DNA of 64,000 bases from positions 2,380,001-2,444,000 of the forward strand of contig NC_081813.1 of the NCBI RefSeq assembly GCF_030704535.1, written 5' to 3'. The position numbers and the translations under genes are program-made. Below are positions 49,376 through 61,800 of the stretch, piece after piece. This stretch comes from Vitis vinifera (taxonomy: Eukaryota > Streptophyta > Magnoliopsida > Vitales > Vitaceae). A model generated the notes under the pieces. It did no database searches and had not been told where the DNA came from. It worked only from the letters and a program-made list of their open reading frames with translations. Positions within the stretch are counted from its first letter, which is position 1, and every line of letters starts with the position of its first letter.

Positions 49376-52300
49376 ATGCACACAAGGGTAATGTCATGGG
49401 AGGAAGGCAAGGAGTTTGAAACTATAAGTAGAACAAACCAACCTAAGGTTTTCCAACTTAGACTCCTTCAATTTTTATTGCTATTTTTGCTTGTGGGTCT
49501 TGGAGTTATGATCTTTAGTATGAATATGATTCGATATTTTGGAGTTGAGAGCGTAGTCCCTGTAGCTCGGTCCCATTTTCAACCTTGCTTTGAAGAGGCA
49601 AATACTTTAGAAACTTGGATTAGGCCTCCATCCAAACTGTTACACAGCATGAATGACAGTGAGCTGTTTTGGCGAGCTTCCTTTGTTCCCGGAATAAAGA
49701 ACTACCCATTTAGGAGAATTCCGAAGATCGCCTTCATGTTCATGACAAAGGGGCCATTGCCACTGTCACCTCTATGGGAGAGATTCTTCAAGGGCCACAA
49801 GGGACTATATTCAATCTATGTTCATTCTCTGCCATCTTATGATGCTGATTTTCCAGCTTCATCGGTTTTCTACAAGAGACAAATTCCTAGCCAGGTATCT
49901 TTTTCTTTCCTCTTCTTTGCTATAAAGTTGCATATTCAACTAACTTTGCTTTTGAAGCATGCAAGTTCAATTTCGTATGGTTTTACACGTTTAATTTTCT
50001 AAAATAACTGGTAATATGTGTTGCCGGCTCGCCTTTCATCTTGATAGAATGCCGATTAGTCAATGTGCTCAATGTTCCTTTTATATAGCCAGATCTCACT
50101 ATTGTTGTGTGATTTAGTGAACAAAGTAATCTTGTCTGCAGTCGCTTTGCCTATCTACTCTACGTAACCCTGAATCTTCTTTCTTAAATGATGTGAATCA
50201 ATTCCCCACATTACTGCAAACAATTTTTCTTGCTTTCTGACTGATTGTTTGGTCAAAGATAATGTCCTTTTCTTTTTTAATCGTCATGGTTGCATCAATT
50301 TCTTTGAAAAGAGAAGTGGAAATTTTCAGTTATCATAAGAGCCTGAACATTTCATTTTGACATAAACTTCAGAAACTTAGTACATGGCTAGAACCTAAGT
50401 ATGCATCTAGTGTGGAGGCCTATGTACTTCTACCTTCAGGAAGTTTGTAGTTCTTTTGCAACATCGTAAAGTAATATCACTTGCATATACCCAAAAAAAG
50501 AATGATATTGTGCTTTCAAATCTTAGTTTCTCTGATGTGTTGAAAGGTATTGGTAGACTTGGGCAGAGCAAGTTGGCTTCCTGACTGAACACAGTCATAG
50601 CTATGTGTTTATGCTAGTTTGTGATAAGAAAATTGGGATTAGTATGATTGTACTTGTTGGGATATTTGACTATTGATACCCTGATGTTTTCACCTAGCCC
50701 TGTGAATTTGGCAATAATGAATAGTTTCTGGATTTTTATCATGTAAGGATGGTGAGAATGGTGCAATATAGGGACTGTTTTCATTTGTTACTTACTTTAC
50801 AAGTATGAGCATTGAAAATTTTGAAAACTTCACATATTGAGCAAGTTATCTTGGAGCCATGAAACCCTTGTGGCTACAATAGTAAGTATTATCTAGGGTT
50901 GTTCTAAGCATCCTATATTGCTTCTTACTACTCATTCTTTATACATTAGTTGATATATGTGATGGCCATCATTCCTAATAGTTCTCTACATTCCACAAGT
51001 GTGTAGATCAAATTAAACCATTAGGCTGGGAGCACATTCATCGACAAGTACCTTCCCTGCCTTCACTGTTTATGTCCTACACAAAGTAGGATCTATCCTT
51101 TTGAAGAGAATACTGCTCTGTTATCAGGGAAGGATGACTTTAATAATCACACTCGTTATAGTCTCTTTTCGTGTAAATGAAACCTGACCACCGATTCCTT
51201 TCCAAGGGTGGAGCAAGATTTGTGAAGCCAACCTCATAATTGAGAGAAGGATTTTTTTGGATTGCTTCTTAATATACCACATGCTTGTATTTGGCCATAA
51301 TTTCTCTTTCAATCCTGCTCACGCATGCATTTTGATTGATTCCAATGGTGTGGACTCAGGCTAGGATATGTGCTAGAATCTGGCAGTTAATTATGATCTG
51401 TGGGTGTCCCGCTGGATTTAACACCAAAAAAACATACACTTAATGACGAATGCACGGCTGGCGTTTGGTCCGTGCAGCTATCATAATTCTTGAACATCAC
51501 ACATTGGGTCACTTTTCTTTTTACTGTTACTGTTCTCTTGTTCTTTTGTTTTTTGTTTGCTTGTATGATGTTAATCTCTTCCTTCCTTTTCTAAAGTTAA
51601 AGGAGTTCTGGATTTTTATGCGAAATTTTCATATGATATGCATTGACATATATAGACTACCCCTTGAATGTGAATGCACAGACACAAAACATTTCCGGGA
51701 AAAGGAATCTCTTTCTTTAGCAGGGATTTTATAATCCTAAATAGCCTACACTTTTGGGAGTGAAAGTGGAAAGATATTCAATAATTGTAGATATGTACCA
51801 CTATTGATCCACCTTTTTTGGTCCATGCAATAATGCTCTCGTATTATTCAGTAAATGATGTGTCCAAAGGATGCGGGTTATTCAATGAATGATATTAATT
51901 GGCTTCCAGTGTCTCAACACCCCCTTAAGCGTATTCTCATTTGACATGTTCTCTAGACTCTATGGCTGGAACAGTTCTTACTCTTGTGCTTGTCTCATTT
52001 GCAGGTGGTGGAGTGGGGAATGATGAGCATGTGTGATGCTGAGAGGAGACTACTAGCTAATGCATTGCTTGATATTGACAATGAATGGTTCATCCTCTTG
52101 TCAGAGTCTTGCATTCCTCTCCACAACTTCAGCATTGTCTATCGCTACCTATCAAGATCCCGATACAGCTTTATTGGTGCATTCGACGAAGATAGCCCTT
52201 TTGGGAGGGGACGCTATAACCCAAACCTAGCACCTCAAGTTAACCTCACCGAATGGCGTAAAGGATCCCAATGGTTTGAAGTTAATCGGAAACTTGCAAT

Positions 52301-52643
52301 TGACATAGTTGGAGACAACACTTTCTACCCAAGATTTAAGGAGTTTTGCAGACCATCATGTTACGTGGATGAACACTACTTCCAAACAATGCTGACCATC
52401 CTGGCTCCACACCTATTAGCAAACAGGACCACCACTTGGGTGGACTGGTCGAGGGGTGGTGCACACCCTGCCACATTCGGCCAGGCTGATATCACAAAGG
52501 AATTCTTCAAGAAAATCATTGAAGGTGGCACCTGCATTTACAATAACCAGCCAACTTCACTTTGCTTCCTTTTTGCAAGAAAGTTTGCTCCAAGTGCATT
52601 GGAACCACTCTTAGACTTAGCATCTGAAGTTTTTGGTTATTAA
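49376..52643 (+). CDS. Core-2/I-branching beta-1,6-N-acetylglucosaminyltransferase-like protein (GT14, DUF266)
   Basis: Two coding exons, 49376-49894 and 52005-52643, joined across a 2,110-bp intron (CAG|gtatct, tttgcag|GTGG), 385 aa. Type II Golgi architecture: short cytosolic N-terminus, one membrane anchor (about residues 25-48, FQLRLLQFLLLFLLVGLG), stem, then the GT14 catalytic domain. Family motifs: PKIAFMFMTKGPLPL, LWERFFKGHKGLYSIYVHS, CDAERRLLANALLDI, NEWFILLSESCIPLHNF, YVDEHYFQTM and TTWVDWSRGGAHP. Plant members are thought to glycosylate wall or arabinogalactan components; the acceptor is not predictable. Start could also be the Met at 49391 (MSWEEGKEFET), supported by pseudogene B, where the first ATG is absent. 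The nearby pseudogenes derive from this locus. Confidence 0.93.
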
Positions 52644-54010
52644 CAAATTGATGAGCAAACCGATTACATTTTTTCTCTGAAAAGTGGCTGTTGGAACATG
52701 CGAGTTATGTCATGAAGCAATCTTGTTTCAGGTGAACGCCTCTGAAATCTTTTTCCCTACCACTTTTATTCCTTGATAACATGTATTACCATTAGGTTTA
52801 GATCTTAGACAAGCTCCCAGGGCATAATAATATTCTATATGTTTACATCTTACACAAGGTTATGGGGCTTAATAATATTCTCTTTGATTGTATTTTGTAC
52901 TGTACCTTATGAATGAATATCTACATTTATGTTTGTTGATGGTTCATCTTACATCTTGTCTTTCCTGCAAACCCTTGAAGCATTTGGTGCATGGAGTAGG
53001 TACTTTGTTGTTCACATTGGGAGGCTATTGGATGCAGACTTGTGTTGGTCTATTTAAAATGGGTGGAAGTACACAAATGATAAAACATTGATTTGAAATG
53101 CTCTTGACCTAGGTTGGAATTATGAATGTATAAAAAATGAATGTGTAGGTTCGGGTTTTGACCATCTCATCTAAAACCAATTGATGTTCGGTGAAGGTAA
53201 GCCAAACCTTTTATGACATTCAACATTATACTCCGTGGGTTTGTTCTAAGTGTCATCATTTATGAAAGTAGAGATGAAAATGTTTAAAAAATAGTTATTC
53301 AGCATATTTTTCTCAAACAATTTTACAATGTTTTTTATAATAAAAATCTAATTGCGAACATGTAATTTTATTAAACTATTTTTTAAAAATAATTTCTTAT
53401 CTATTATGGTTTTTTTTTAATTATTTTTCGTATGAACAATTATAAAAGTTGTTTTACAATTTAAAATGTTATCAATCTATTTTTCAATAAATGTTTTCAA
53501 ATATTTTTTAAAAATAACCTTCATATATATAATATTTTTTAATCTTCATATTTATACAAAATATTTTTTGAAAGGGCCCTAAAAAATAAATAAAAATATA
53601 ATATTTTTAGAAGAAATTGCAAAAAGTAATAACCAAAAAACACTTTTATTATTCTTATTTTTGAAAACAAAACAATTGTACTAGGTTCCTAATTATTGCG
53701 TTAGGATAGCCCAGTTTAATCCCAGGTTGTAATCCTATCATTGATGATACTTTGAATTTATCGAATGTTGGTTGTTACGGAATGATCAACAATTTGAGAA
53801 TTGGGTTTCTATGGAAAATGTAAGCGCTTTCACAAAGATTCTTTGGTTTAAAAAAAAAAAAAAAAAGTCACTCGTCATGGATTTTGAGGGTTTTTTTTTT
53901 CTCAAAATATGAAACTAATTTTAAAATTTTAATTTTTAAAAAGATAACTTCAATTGTTGTTATAAAAAGTAATTTTTTTAAAAATATTTATTTTCCTCAC
54001 AAATACAAAA
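52644..54010. other. Intergenic region between the GT14 and RNA methyltransferase genes
   Basis: GT14 3' UTR, then AT-rich sequence. A poly-A tract at 53850-53866. No gene recognised. Confidence 0.6.
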
Positions 54011-57000
54011 ATGTCTGTGATGTCAATATTACACTTTATCCCAAACCTTCATTTTGCCGCCACGGGAGTTCAACAGCAACCAAGGCCGCCTCCAATGGCG
54101 ACGGTGCCAACCTACGGCCTTCGTTGGCTGAACTCCGGCAGGCCATGGATGCAGAATTTCCGCAGGTCCTCTATTCTCTCCTCTGCAATTCCTGCAATTC
54201 AGGATTCAGAGGAATCGCAGTTCGACAGTCCAAAACCTAAGACTCAATCCTACTTTCCAAAGCGAGGTCAGACCTTGGAGCTCGTCTGCGAATCCCTGGC
54301 TTTCAAAGGAAAGGGCCTGTGCAAGGTGGCTGACACTGGCTTCGTTGTGCTCTGCGACCGTGCACTCCCCGGTGAACGCTTCGTTGGCCGCGTCACTCGC
54401 AAGAAAGGGAACTACGCCGAGGTTAGGTGGAATCGTTGATTGTTAGTTCCCAGTTTGTTTTCTGTTTGGTTTCTGAGAAAATTGCGCAAAGGAGTGGAAA
54501 GTAGCATTTTGAAATCTCGTATTTATGGTGAAAATATTGCTGGCGGTTTTCTTTCTTATGTTAGGTTGTTTTTACTTTTTAGTTTCTGTTTGGTTGCTGA
54601 GAAATTCATGTGCTATGGAAATGAAGTTTGAATATTGTGTGTTTTAGGTGTTTTATCAATAATGAGAAGAATCCCTTCGAACTGACCCAAGCAGTTGCAG
54701 TTGTAGATGTTTTTGTTTTTCAGAAAAGATTATATCTTTTATTTTTCCAGCATTTTCTTGGAAACCAAAGCCTCATTATCCTTGTGATTCTCAGAAACCG
54801 AACAGTGAATTTTGTAAACCCTCTTTTATTTTTATTCCCGACTCTGAGGGCTTGGATGGTTTGGTTTTGAAATGGGCAGGTGACTAAGGTGGAGACAATA
54901 TCTCCTCACTGGGACATTGTGGATGCCCCATGTGAATATGCTTCAAATTGTGGAGGTTGTAAGACACAAAATTTATCATATGAGGCCCAGGTCAGAGCAA
55001 AGGAACAGCAAGTCCAGGAGTTGGTGATACATGTTGGAAAGTTTTCTGATAAAGATCCTGAATTCTCTAGTATCATGAAGCCAATTGTTCCTTGCGATGT
55101 TCAATTTCATTACAGGAATAAGGTTAGCAAAGAAAGCAAACTTGCTCCCTGCTGTTGCATTGTTTCAGTTCCATTGTGAAATAATTAATTTCTATTCTTT
55201 TCAAAGACTTCAGTATCCAGTAGTTAGTCATTCCTATGTAATGTGCTTAGGACAATCTTGGAAATGATTGTGGTAAAGATGCTTTCAGTCTGTGGCTACT
55301 TCTGTTAATAGTACCTCCATTAGAATCACTTTTAAGTAGAATCACTTAGTGTTTGAATATAAACCAAAAAAGTGTTTTGTATCATGTTATATGATAAAGA
55401 AGTGATTTTTGGAAGTAGCACCTATTGAGTAATCATTTGGGAATCACTGAAGTGATTTTCTAGATTCTTAAAAGTGATTTTCAAAATTTTTCCAAACACC
55501 TAATGGCTCTAAAGAAGTGCTTCCAAGCCAAAATCACTATCAAACAGGTTCTTGGTATCAGATAGTGTAAGTAAGGGTTAGATAAAAAACAAACTTGGAC
55601 ACTATGCCATGCAAAGAATCCACTTCAAAATTATAAAATATGGTCATACATATCTCAATAAATCTATCTTTGGCCTTAAAATTATAATTTGATCTTCAAA
55701 ACTTTAGTTCTGGACATGATATTTAACTGCCACCTTATCATCATAAAATCTGCCAGCCTCTTTCCTGAAAAGTTGTTTCTAGATAACATGCTATAGGAAA
55801 ATGTGGGTAACCTTCAAATGTGGAGAAGCATTAAATGTCAAAGATATGATTGTTACACCAACACTTGCCCAAAGTTTTCAAAACAATAATCTCTAGCTAA
55901 AAAATTCTCTCCCAATTGACTTTTTCCCATATCATGGACGTAAAAGATCTTTTATTTTTTTAGTTATCCAATAAAAAAAAAAATGGGGACATCAAAATAA
56001 AAGATGGAAAAAATAATAATTATTGATTTCCTGTTTCTGCAGATGGAGTTCTCTTTTGCTACCCAAAAATGGTTACCTAGAGAACTGTTACACGAGAAGG
56101 AAGATGGTGCCAGTGGTTATGCACTGGGACTGCATGCCCCTGGCTTTTTTGATAAGGTTCTGAATGTCAACAAATGCTTATTGCAAAGTGAGCCAGCCAA
56201 TACGGTATGCTATTTTTTATTTATCTTGTTTAAACCTGTATGTTGTTAGCCATTGACAAAGTCCCCAATTTATTATTGACTAAAACTGTATGTTAGGTCA
56301 ACTTACTTGTTTGCAACATCTTACTTGCTCTGTACCATTGAAATCAAGCACCCTATCTTTAGCTTTCCTTTAGATTGATAGTGGCCTTCCTTATTTGCAT
56401 GGCACACAATATTTAAAGTTAAAAGATACAATTTAAGCTGTTGAGCTAAATTTAACTTAAGGAAGGGAAGGGTAAACTAAAGTTCCCTTAAAAGAGTTAT
56501 GATAAAAATTATTTTTTAAAGTTCTCAAGCAGTTTTTCTCTGCATTGTTTAAAAGATGCTTTGGATATCTATTGTGTTGTTTACGATTGCTTTTCTTTCC
56601 ATTCATGGAGAAGTTACATTTTTTTCTTTGCAAGTTCTTAAAACAATTGGTTTTAGTGAAAATTCCAAAGATGCTTTGATGTGCATTGCAGAGTACTTAT
56701 TCTTTTCTGTTGTTTGCCTTTGAGGTTTAATGGGAACTGCTTCACCCATATTTATCTTCCAAAACTAAGTCTTGCTTCTAAACCATTGTATCACATAATA
56801 CAAACAAACCTTGTTATCATTCTTGGATGCAATCATACCAGCATTAATGCACTGAATCCCATCCGAGCCTTGTTATCATTACATACATCAGTTTCTATCT
56901 AATGAAGTTAATAGTGTGGCCCAGTTTGTTACATTGTTTAATCTTGATGATGGCCCGTGGCTAAATTTAAGAGTGCTAGATATATGATAAGAATCATTCT

Positions 57001-60000
57001 CTTATTTATTTATTTTTTAGAAAAGCCCTCAAACTTTAATAATTATTAGCTGTAATTTCTAAAGGTCTATCCAAATAGATCGTATTATAAGATCTGATCT
57101 CCCAAGCATGATATGAATCATATGATATATAAGTTTGTGGTTTCTATGCATCAGCATTGTCTGGCTGGTTGGTTCATTTGGACATAGAGATGTCCTAATT
57201 TTTCTAAGCTACTTTGACTATGCAATTTTTTTGCAGCTTATCTAATTGTATTTTACTAATATTCACAGCTCTGTTACTCTGTTCTATGGCTATTGGCAGT
57301 GTACATGAGTTATATTCTGAGTTTGCTCTACCTGCCTATTTGAGTCATGTTTCTGATCCATAGGTTCTCGCAGCTATTCAAGAATGTTGGAGAGATCCAC
57401 AATTCGGCCTATCTCCATATAATGTTCATTCTCATGATGGATTTCTTAAGCATCTGGTACTAAGAACGGGCAGGTACTCAGAGTTCTACAAATTTCTTCT
57501 ATTGTTAGCTTTAGTGCTTTATGGCTCCTATGAACGTCCAGTCTAGTGAGACTTATAGTCATAGTTGTACACAGAAGACACCCCTGCATTACCTTTCAAA
57601 AGAAACAAACCTATGTACTATGTTAACCCCTCTTCAATTTGTTGTGCTTTGGTGAAATCCAAATTTTGGGTCATCCATGAATGGAGGGAAAAGGGGGAAA
57701 AAAGGCCCTTTTCCTTGTTAAATTATGCACAAATGTGCAAAGATATTTTTTCATTTGGAGGCTGCATTTTTATGGTTAAACAGTTAAAGGAAAATCTTCT
57801 TGATGGCTAGATGTTCTTCTTGATGGCTAGACATGCTTCTTGATGGCTTGACATGCTTCAAGAAGTCCTTATTTATTTATTTATTTATTTGTTTCTGTTT
57901 GCATGCACACACCTGACACCCAACTCACAGCATTCAGTCCTTTCACCCACCTCTTTCTACCTCTTAAATCATGTGTTTGTTTCTTCTTTAACCTCTTATT
58001 GGGGGTTGCCAAAACTTTCATGGTATACCATATTTTTCCCTATGATATTCTGAACTATTGTTTGGATTACAAGCGCCTGACATAACCTTTTCCTTTTCAG
58101 GGATATCAAGACCGGTCTACCTGAACTTATGGTTAATTTTGTAACTTCATCTTACAAGCCAGAGCTGCTGAAGCCCCTTGTTGAAAAGATTTCAGCTATT
58201 CCTGAAGTGGTTTGTATGACCAAATCCTATTTTATATATTTAAAGTCAAATTAGTTTTTTTATCCATGTATTCCCCAGTCCTAATCAACTTTTAACATCA
58301 GATATAGCTTTTGTGCTTTCTCCCTTACACAGTGATTCAACTTAATGAGGCATTTCTACAAGCTAAATTGCCCCTCTAAATGATAGTTTTGGTTACCATG
58401 TTAAGGGTTTGGAGTAGGAAAAACAATGCTGATTAATTTCAATCCCTCAATATTATGTAGTGGTATGTACTACTAGTTGTTTTTTGGCCATTTCAAACTG
58501 TGCATCTTACTATAATTTTTAAGAAATTCTTCACTTGTAGCTTCTTTGATACAGAGGTGTTAGTGAAGATCTCATTATTTAATGCTTAAATTATATTTGC
58601 ACTTTATTTTATCTGTTCCCTTCTCTAAAAACATAATGTCACTGAATTATCTTCCAATGGTCATTTCATGCAATCAATTACTCTTTTTTTATTTTTTGTT
58701 TTTTATTTCTTTTTTTTATGGTTGACAGGTAAGCATTGTAAACAACATAAATACTTCTGTTGGTAGTACATCTGTTGGTGAGCAGGAATACATTTTGCAT
58801 GGGAAGTCTGCGATCACTGAAATCTTGAGAGGGCTCACATTTCAAATTTCAGCCAATTCCTTTTTCCAAACAAATACACATCAGGTATGCTGCATGATGA
58901 AATTGAATGTACTGTCAGCTCATGCTGGTTTTGATATTCTGTCCCTATAGTCTCTCACTTTAGTTTCCTATCTAGCTTTTTGGATGTTCCTTGATAGCAA
59001 ATTCTAAGACTTTATAATGTTCAGGCAGAGGTGCTGTATAAACTTATAGAAGATTGTGCTGGTCTTAGAGGTGACGGCTCTGAAATTGTTCTTGACCTGT
59101 TTTGTGGAACTGGAACCATTGGTCTAACACTTTCCAGAAGGTGAATGTTTTGTAATTGTTCAGTTTAGTTAATTTTTATCAATCTGACTTTGAATGCCTC
59201 TTGCTTTCACTTTATCAGGGTAAGGCATGTTTATGGCTATGAAGTAGTGGCTCAAGCTGTTTCAGATGCTCGTCGGAATGCCAAGCTGAATGGTATCTGT
59301 AATGCCACATTTATTGAAGGGGATCTTAATAAAATTGGTGAAAACTTTGGCAAGGATTTCCCTAAGCCTGATGTGGTCATTTCAGGTGATCTTCTCTATC
59401 AGATGCCTGCTTCCATAATCTTTTAGAAATGTTAATTTCATGCTCTTCTAGAAACTGCATTTTGTTGTTCTCTTAAGGCATATTATACTTAGATGCTAGT
59501 TCATAGTGTCCAAAGAAAGCATCAATTGAGAGTAGAGGGGTTTGAACATTTGGATTTTAGGGTGGTGGCAATGAGTTGCTCACCTAAGACCTACCTTCAT
59601 TATTTATTTATTTCTGTAAAAGTAGGAGCCATGACATCCTGAGTTCAGTCTTGGGGTTGTGTTCATGAACTGACCTAAAACTCAGTAGCTTCATATCCCG
59701 AATCCCATTTTAATTAGGATATAAACATTGGGCCTCTTAACTTTGTTCTAATGAAAAAATCTTGCAGATCCAAACCGCCCAGGCATGCATATGAAGCTGA
59801 TTAAATTTCTTCTAAAGCTCAAGGCGCCACGCATTGTTTACGTCTCATGTAATCCTGCCACATGTGCACGCGACCTTGATTACCTTTGTCATGGTGTGGT
59901 ATGTATCTGTCTTCTCTATTGGCAGTTCTTATCTCCATAGCTTCATCGTTTAAGCCGGTGAGAACTTAATGTAGGTGGAGCAAAATATTGAAGGATGTTA

Positions 60001-60082
60001 CAAACTGAAAAGCTTACAGCCTGTGGACATGTTCCCGCACACTCCACATATTGAGTGTGTTTGCCTGTTGGAGCTTCGTTGA
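54011..60082 (+). CDS. TrmA/RlmD-type RNA (uracil-5-)-methyltransferase
   Basis: Ten in-frame exons: 54011-54421, 54880-55122, 56043-56204, 57364-57473, 58101-58209, 58729-58884, 59025-59140, 59219-59385, 59768-59898 and 59975-60082; 570 aa, all GT-AG. Domains: a Ser/Arg/Pro-rich N-terminus resembling an organelle transit peptide (especially if starting at the ATG at 54095, [15 protein letters not shown]), a TRAM RNA-binding domain (about residues 84-137), an Fe-S cluster motif with Cys155, Cys161, Cys164 ([10 protein letters not shown]) and probably Cys263, the SAM site [11 protein letters not shown] (from residue 421), DPNRPG (492-497), and the catalytic cysteine in [12 protein letters not shown] (Cys519). 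These match the bacterial RlmD/RumA layout, which makes m5U in 23S rRNA. The plant target (probably organellar rRNA or tRNA) is inference. Complete and intact. Confidence 0.94.
55330..55556. mobile_element. MITE-like sequence in intron 2 of the methyltransferase gene
   Basis: 'agtagaatcacttagtgttt' on one side and 'gccaaaatcactatcaaaca' on the other, with several internal 'agtgatttt' words in both orientations. Resembles the foldback MITE group, but the ends are uncertain. Confidence 0.4.
57795..57860 (+). repeat. 20-bp minisatellite in intron 4 of the methyltransferase gene
   Basis: 'cttcttgatggctagatgtt', 'cttcttgatggctagacatg' and 'cttcttgatggcttgacatg' in a row plus a partial fourth unit. 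A (TTTA)n tract follows at 57868-57890. Confidence 0.85.
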
Positions 60083-60437
60083 CCTTGCTTGTTACCAAGC
60101 GCCAAGGTTAAGAGGCTCGTACCCATTATTTGATGTGAATTTGTCGTATTTCTTTGATGATTTTTTTTTCCTGAACAAAATTTTAAATGTTTTTCCCAGA
60201 ATGGCCCAAGCTCAGCCGCAGAAGGTAGCTCTGGTGGGAAGAAGACTCAGAATAAAGAAGCATAGGCTGCTTGTATTTTGGTACAACACAATTTTTTGAG
60301 ATGAGTAATGGCTGTATGTTGCTGAGAACAATGGCAATAACATTATTTTTGTAGCTTTGAAATAGGCTTGTACATCATATAACATTATGAAGAATTTGCT
60401 GAAGTTGATATTCTAATTTGTTTGGACACAAATATGG

Positions 60438-60443
60438 AATAAA
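60438..60443 (+). terminator. Candidate polyadenylation signal
   Basis: AATAAA about 355 bp after the methyltransferase stop codon. Position is plausible but unproven. Confidence 0.35.
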
Positions 60444-60480
60444 GAGCTGAAATGAAACAAGTCATATTTCGGAATATTAG

Positions 60481-60935
60481 CCTGTTCGAAAGTAATTTTA
60501 GGAATTGCTTTTAAAATTTTTAATACTTAAAATTTTTAAAACTTAAAATTTTTTATGATTTAAGTATTAAAAAGGTTAAAAATATTTTCTAGAATCAAGT
60601 TTATTAAGACATGATTTCTTGGAACAACAACCATTTGTCTTTTAGGTTATATTTGGTTTTCGGGAAAATTTGAAAGAAATGAAATAAAAAGGAAAAGTGG
60701 AAAGAAGTAAAAGACAAGGAAAATAAAAATTAAATTTAAAATTAATAAATTATTTTTATATGTATCTTCAAATTTATTTTATTTATTCTCTCATGTATTA
60801 TATAAATATTAAATAATTTAAAAATGCATAATTTTCTAATAAAATTTTAATTTTATTTAATTTTCTTTTCTATTTTGGGAAAATTATTTAGCATTTTGTT
60901 TCCTTCCCTTCCTTGGCAATTCACCTGGGAATTCA
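60481..60935. mobile_element. Two adjacent MITE-like sequences
   Basis: 60481-60610 starts 'cctgttcgaaagtaatttta' and ends 'ttttctagaatcaagttta', like the foldback family at 30438 and 45904. 60642-60935 starts 'ggttatatttggttttcggg' and is like the MITE at 46884-47210. Ends are approximate. Confidence 0.45.
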
Positions 60936-61334
60936 ACATCAAGCATCAAAATGCCAAACTTTCAACATCATATAAATGTTAAAGCTTTCCAGGTGTCATT
61001 AAACGAGTGATCCCAACCCTAACAAGTGTCATATGTCAATCAACCAAACTATCTTAATGTAGACGTCTACTCCTAGATTTTTGTTGCTTTTTGGCTTGAG
61101 CATAAGCTTGTCATTACATCTAAGCTCTCCATACGCCGGCTCCAAAACAGGTGGAAATTTTAGTTAAACGAGTATCGTGTCAATATGAAATTAAGCCACG
61201 TATTTTCAATATTTGAAGAATAAAAATAAATTTAAATAGAAAAAAAAATCATAAAGTGATGAGAAAAAAATTAAATGAATTAAAAATGGTAATAAATTTC
61301 AAGTATGATAGAATTTTATTGAAAAGGTTTATGA

Positions 61335-61800
61335 ATAGTAGGGTTTAAACACGACGAACCCAACGTGTATATTTTTCCTTTTTTTTTTTTTTTATAGATT
61401 TTAATTAAATATAAATAGGTCTATTTAAAATTTGTGTCGATTGTATAATTTTTTTAATAAATATGTAATTTTTGGATCAACTTGTATAACATAAATCTGA
61501 CCTATTTAATAATCTTGTTATTAACCTAATTATATTTTTAAACCATTTCATCCATCTCATTTTAAATTTGTTTTTAAATAAATATGTCAATTAAAATATA
61601 AATATGTTTAATTGAGATGATAATTATATAAACATGTATAACACTTAACTCAACTTAATTATTAAATAGGAAAGTCTGGTTATTAAATAAGTTATACGAC
61701 GTATTACTTGTTTAATAATTAGATAGAATTTTGATTTACATTTTCGACATGATTATTGTTGATGTCGGGTTTAGGTCAAGTTATATAGTAGAATATCTAA
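61335..61800. repeat. Dispersed repeat, reverse-orientation copy
   Basis: Shares 'cttgttattaacctaattat', 'gaYgtcgggtttaggtcaag' and 'atagtagaat' words with the repeat at 11828-13010, on the other strand. AT-rich, non-coding. Confidence 0.6.

Noticed and set aside
55085-58085. Short frames within the methyltransferase introns
   Set aside because: They fall between well-supported exons and show no domain.
59570-59710. Possible tRNA-derived SINE in intron 8 of the methyltransferase gene
   Set aside because: The 'gagttcagtc' string is only weakly B-box-like and no A box or tail was found.
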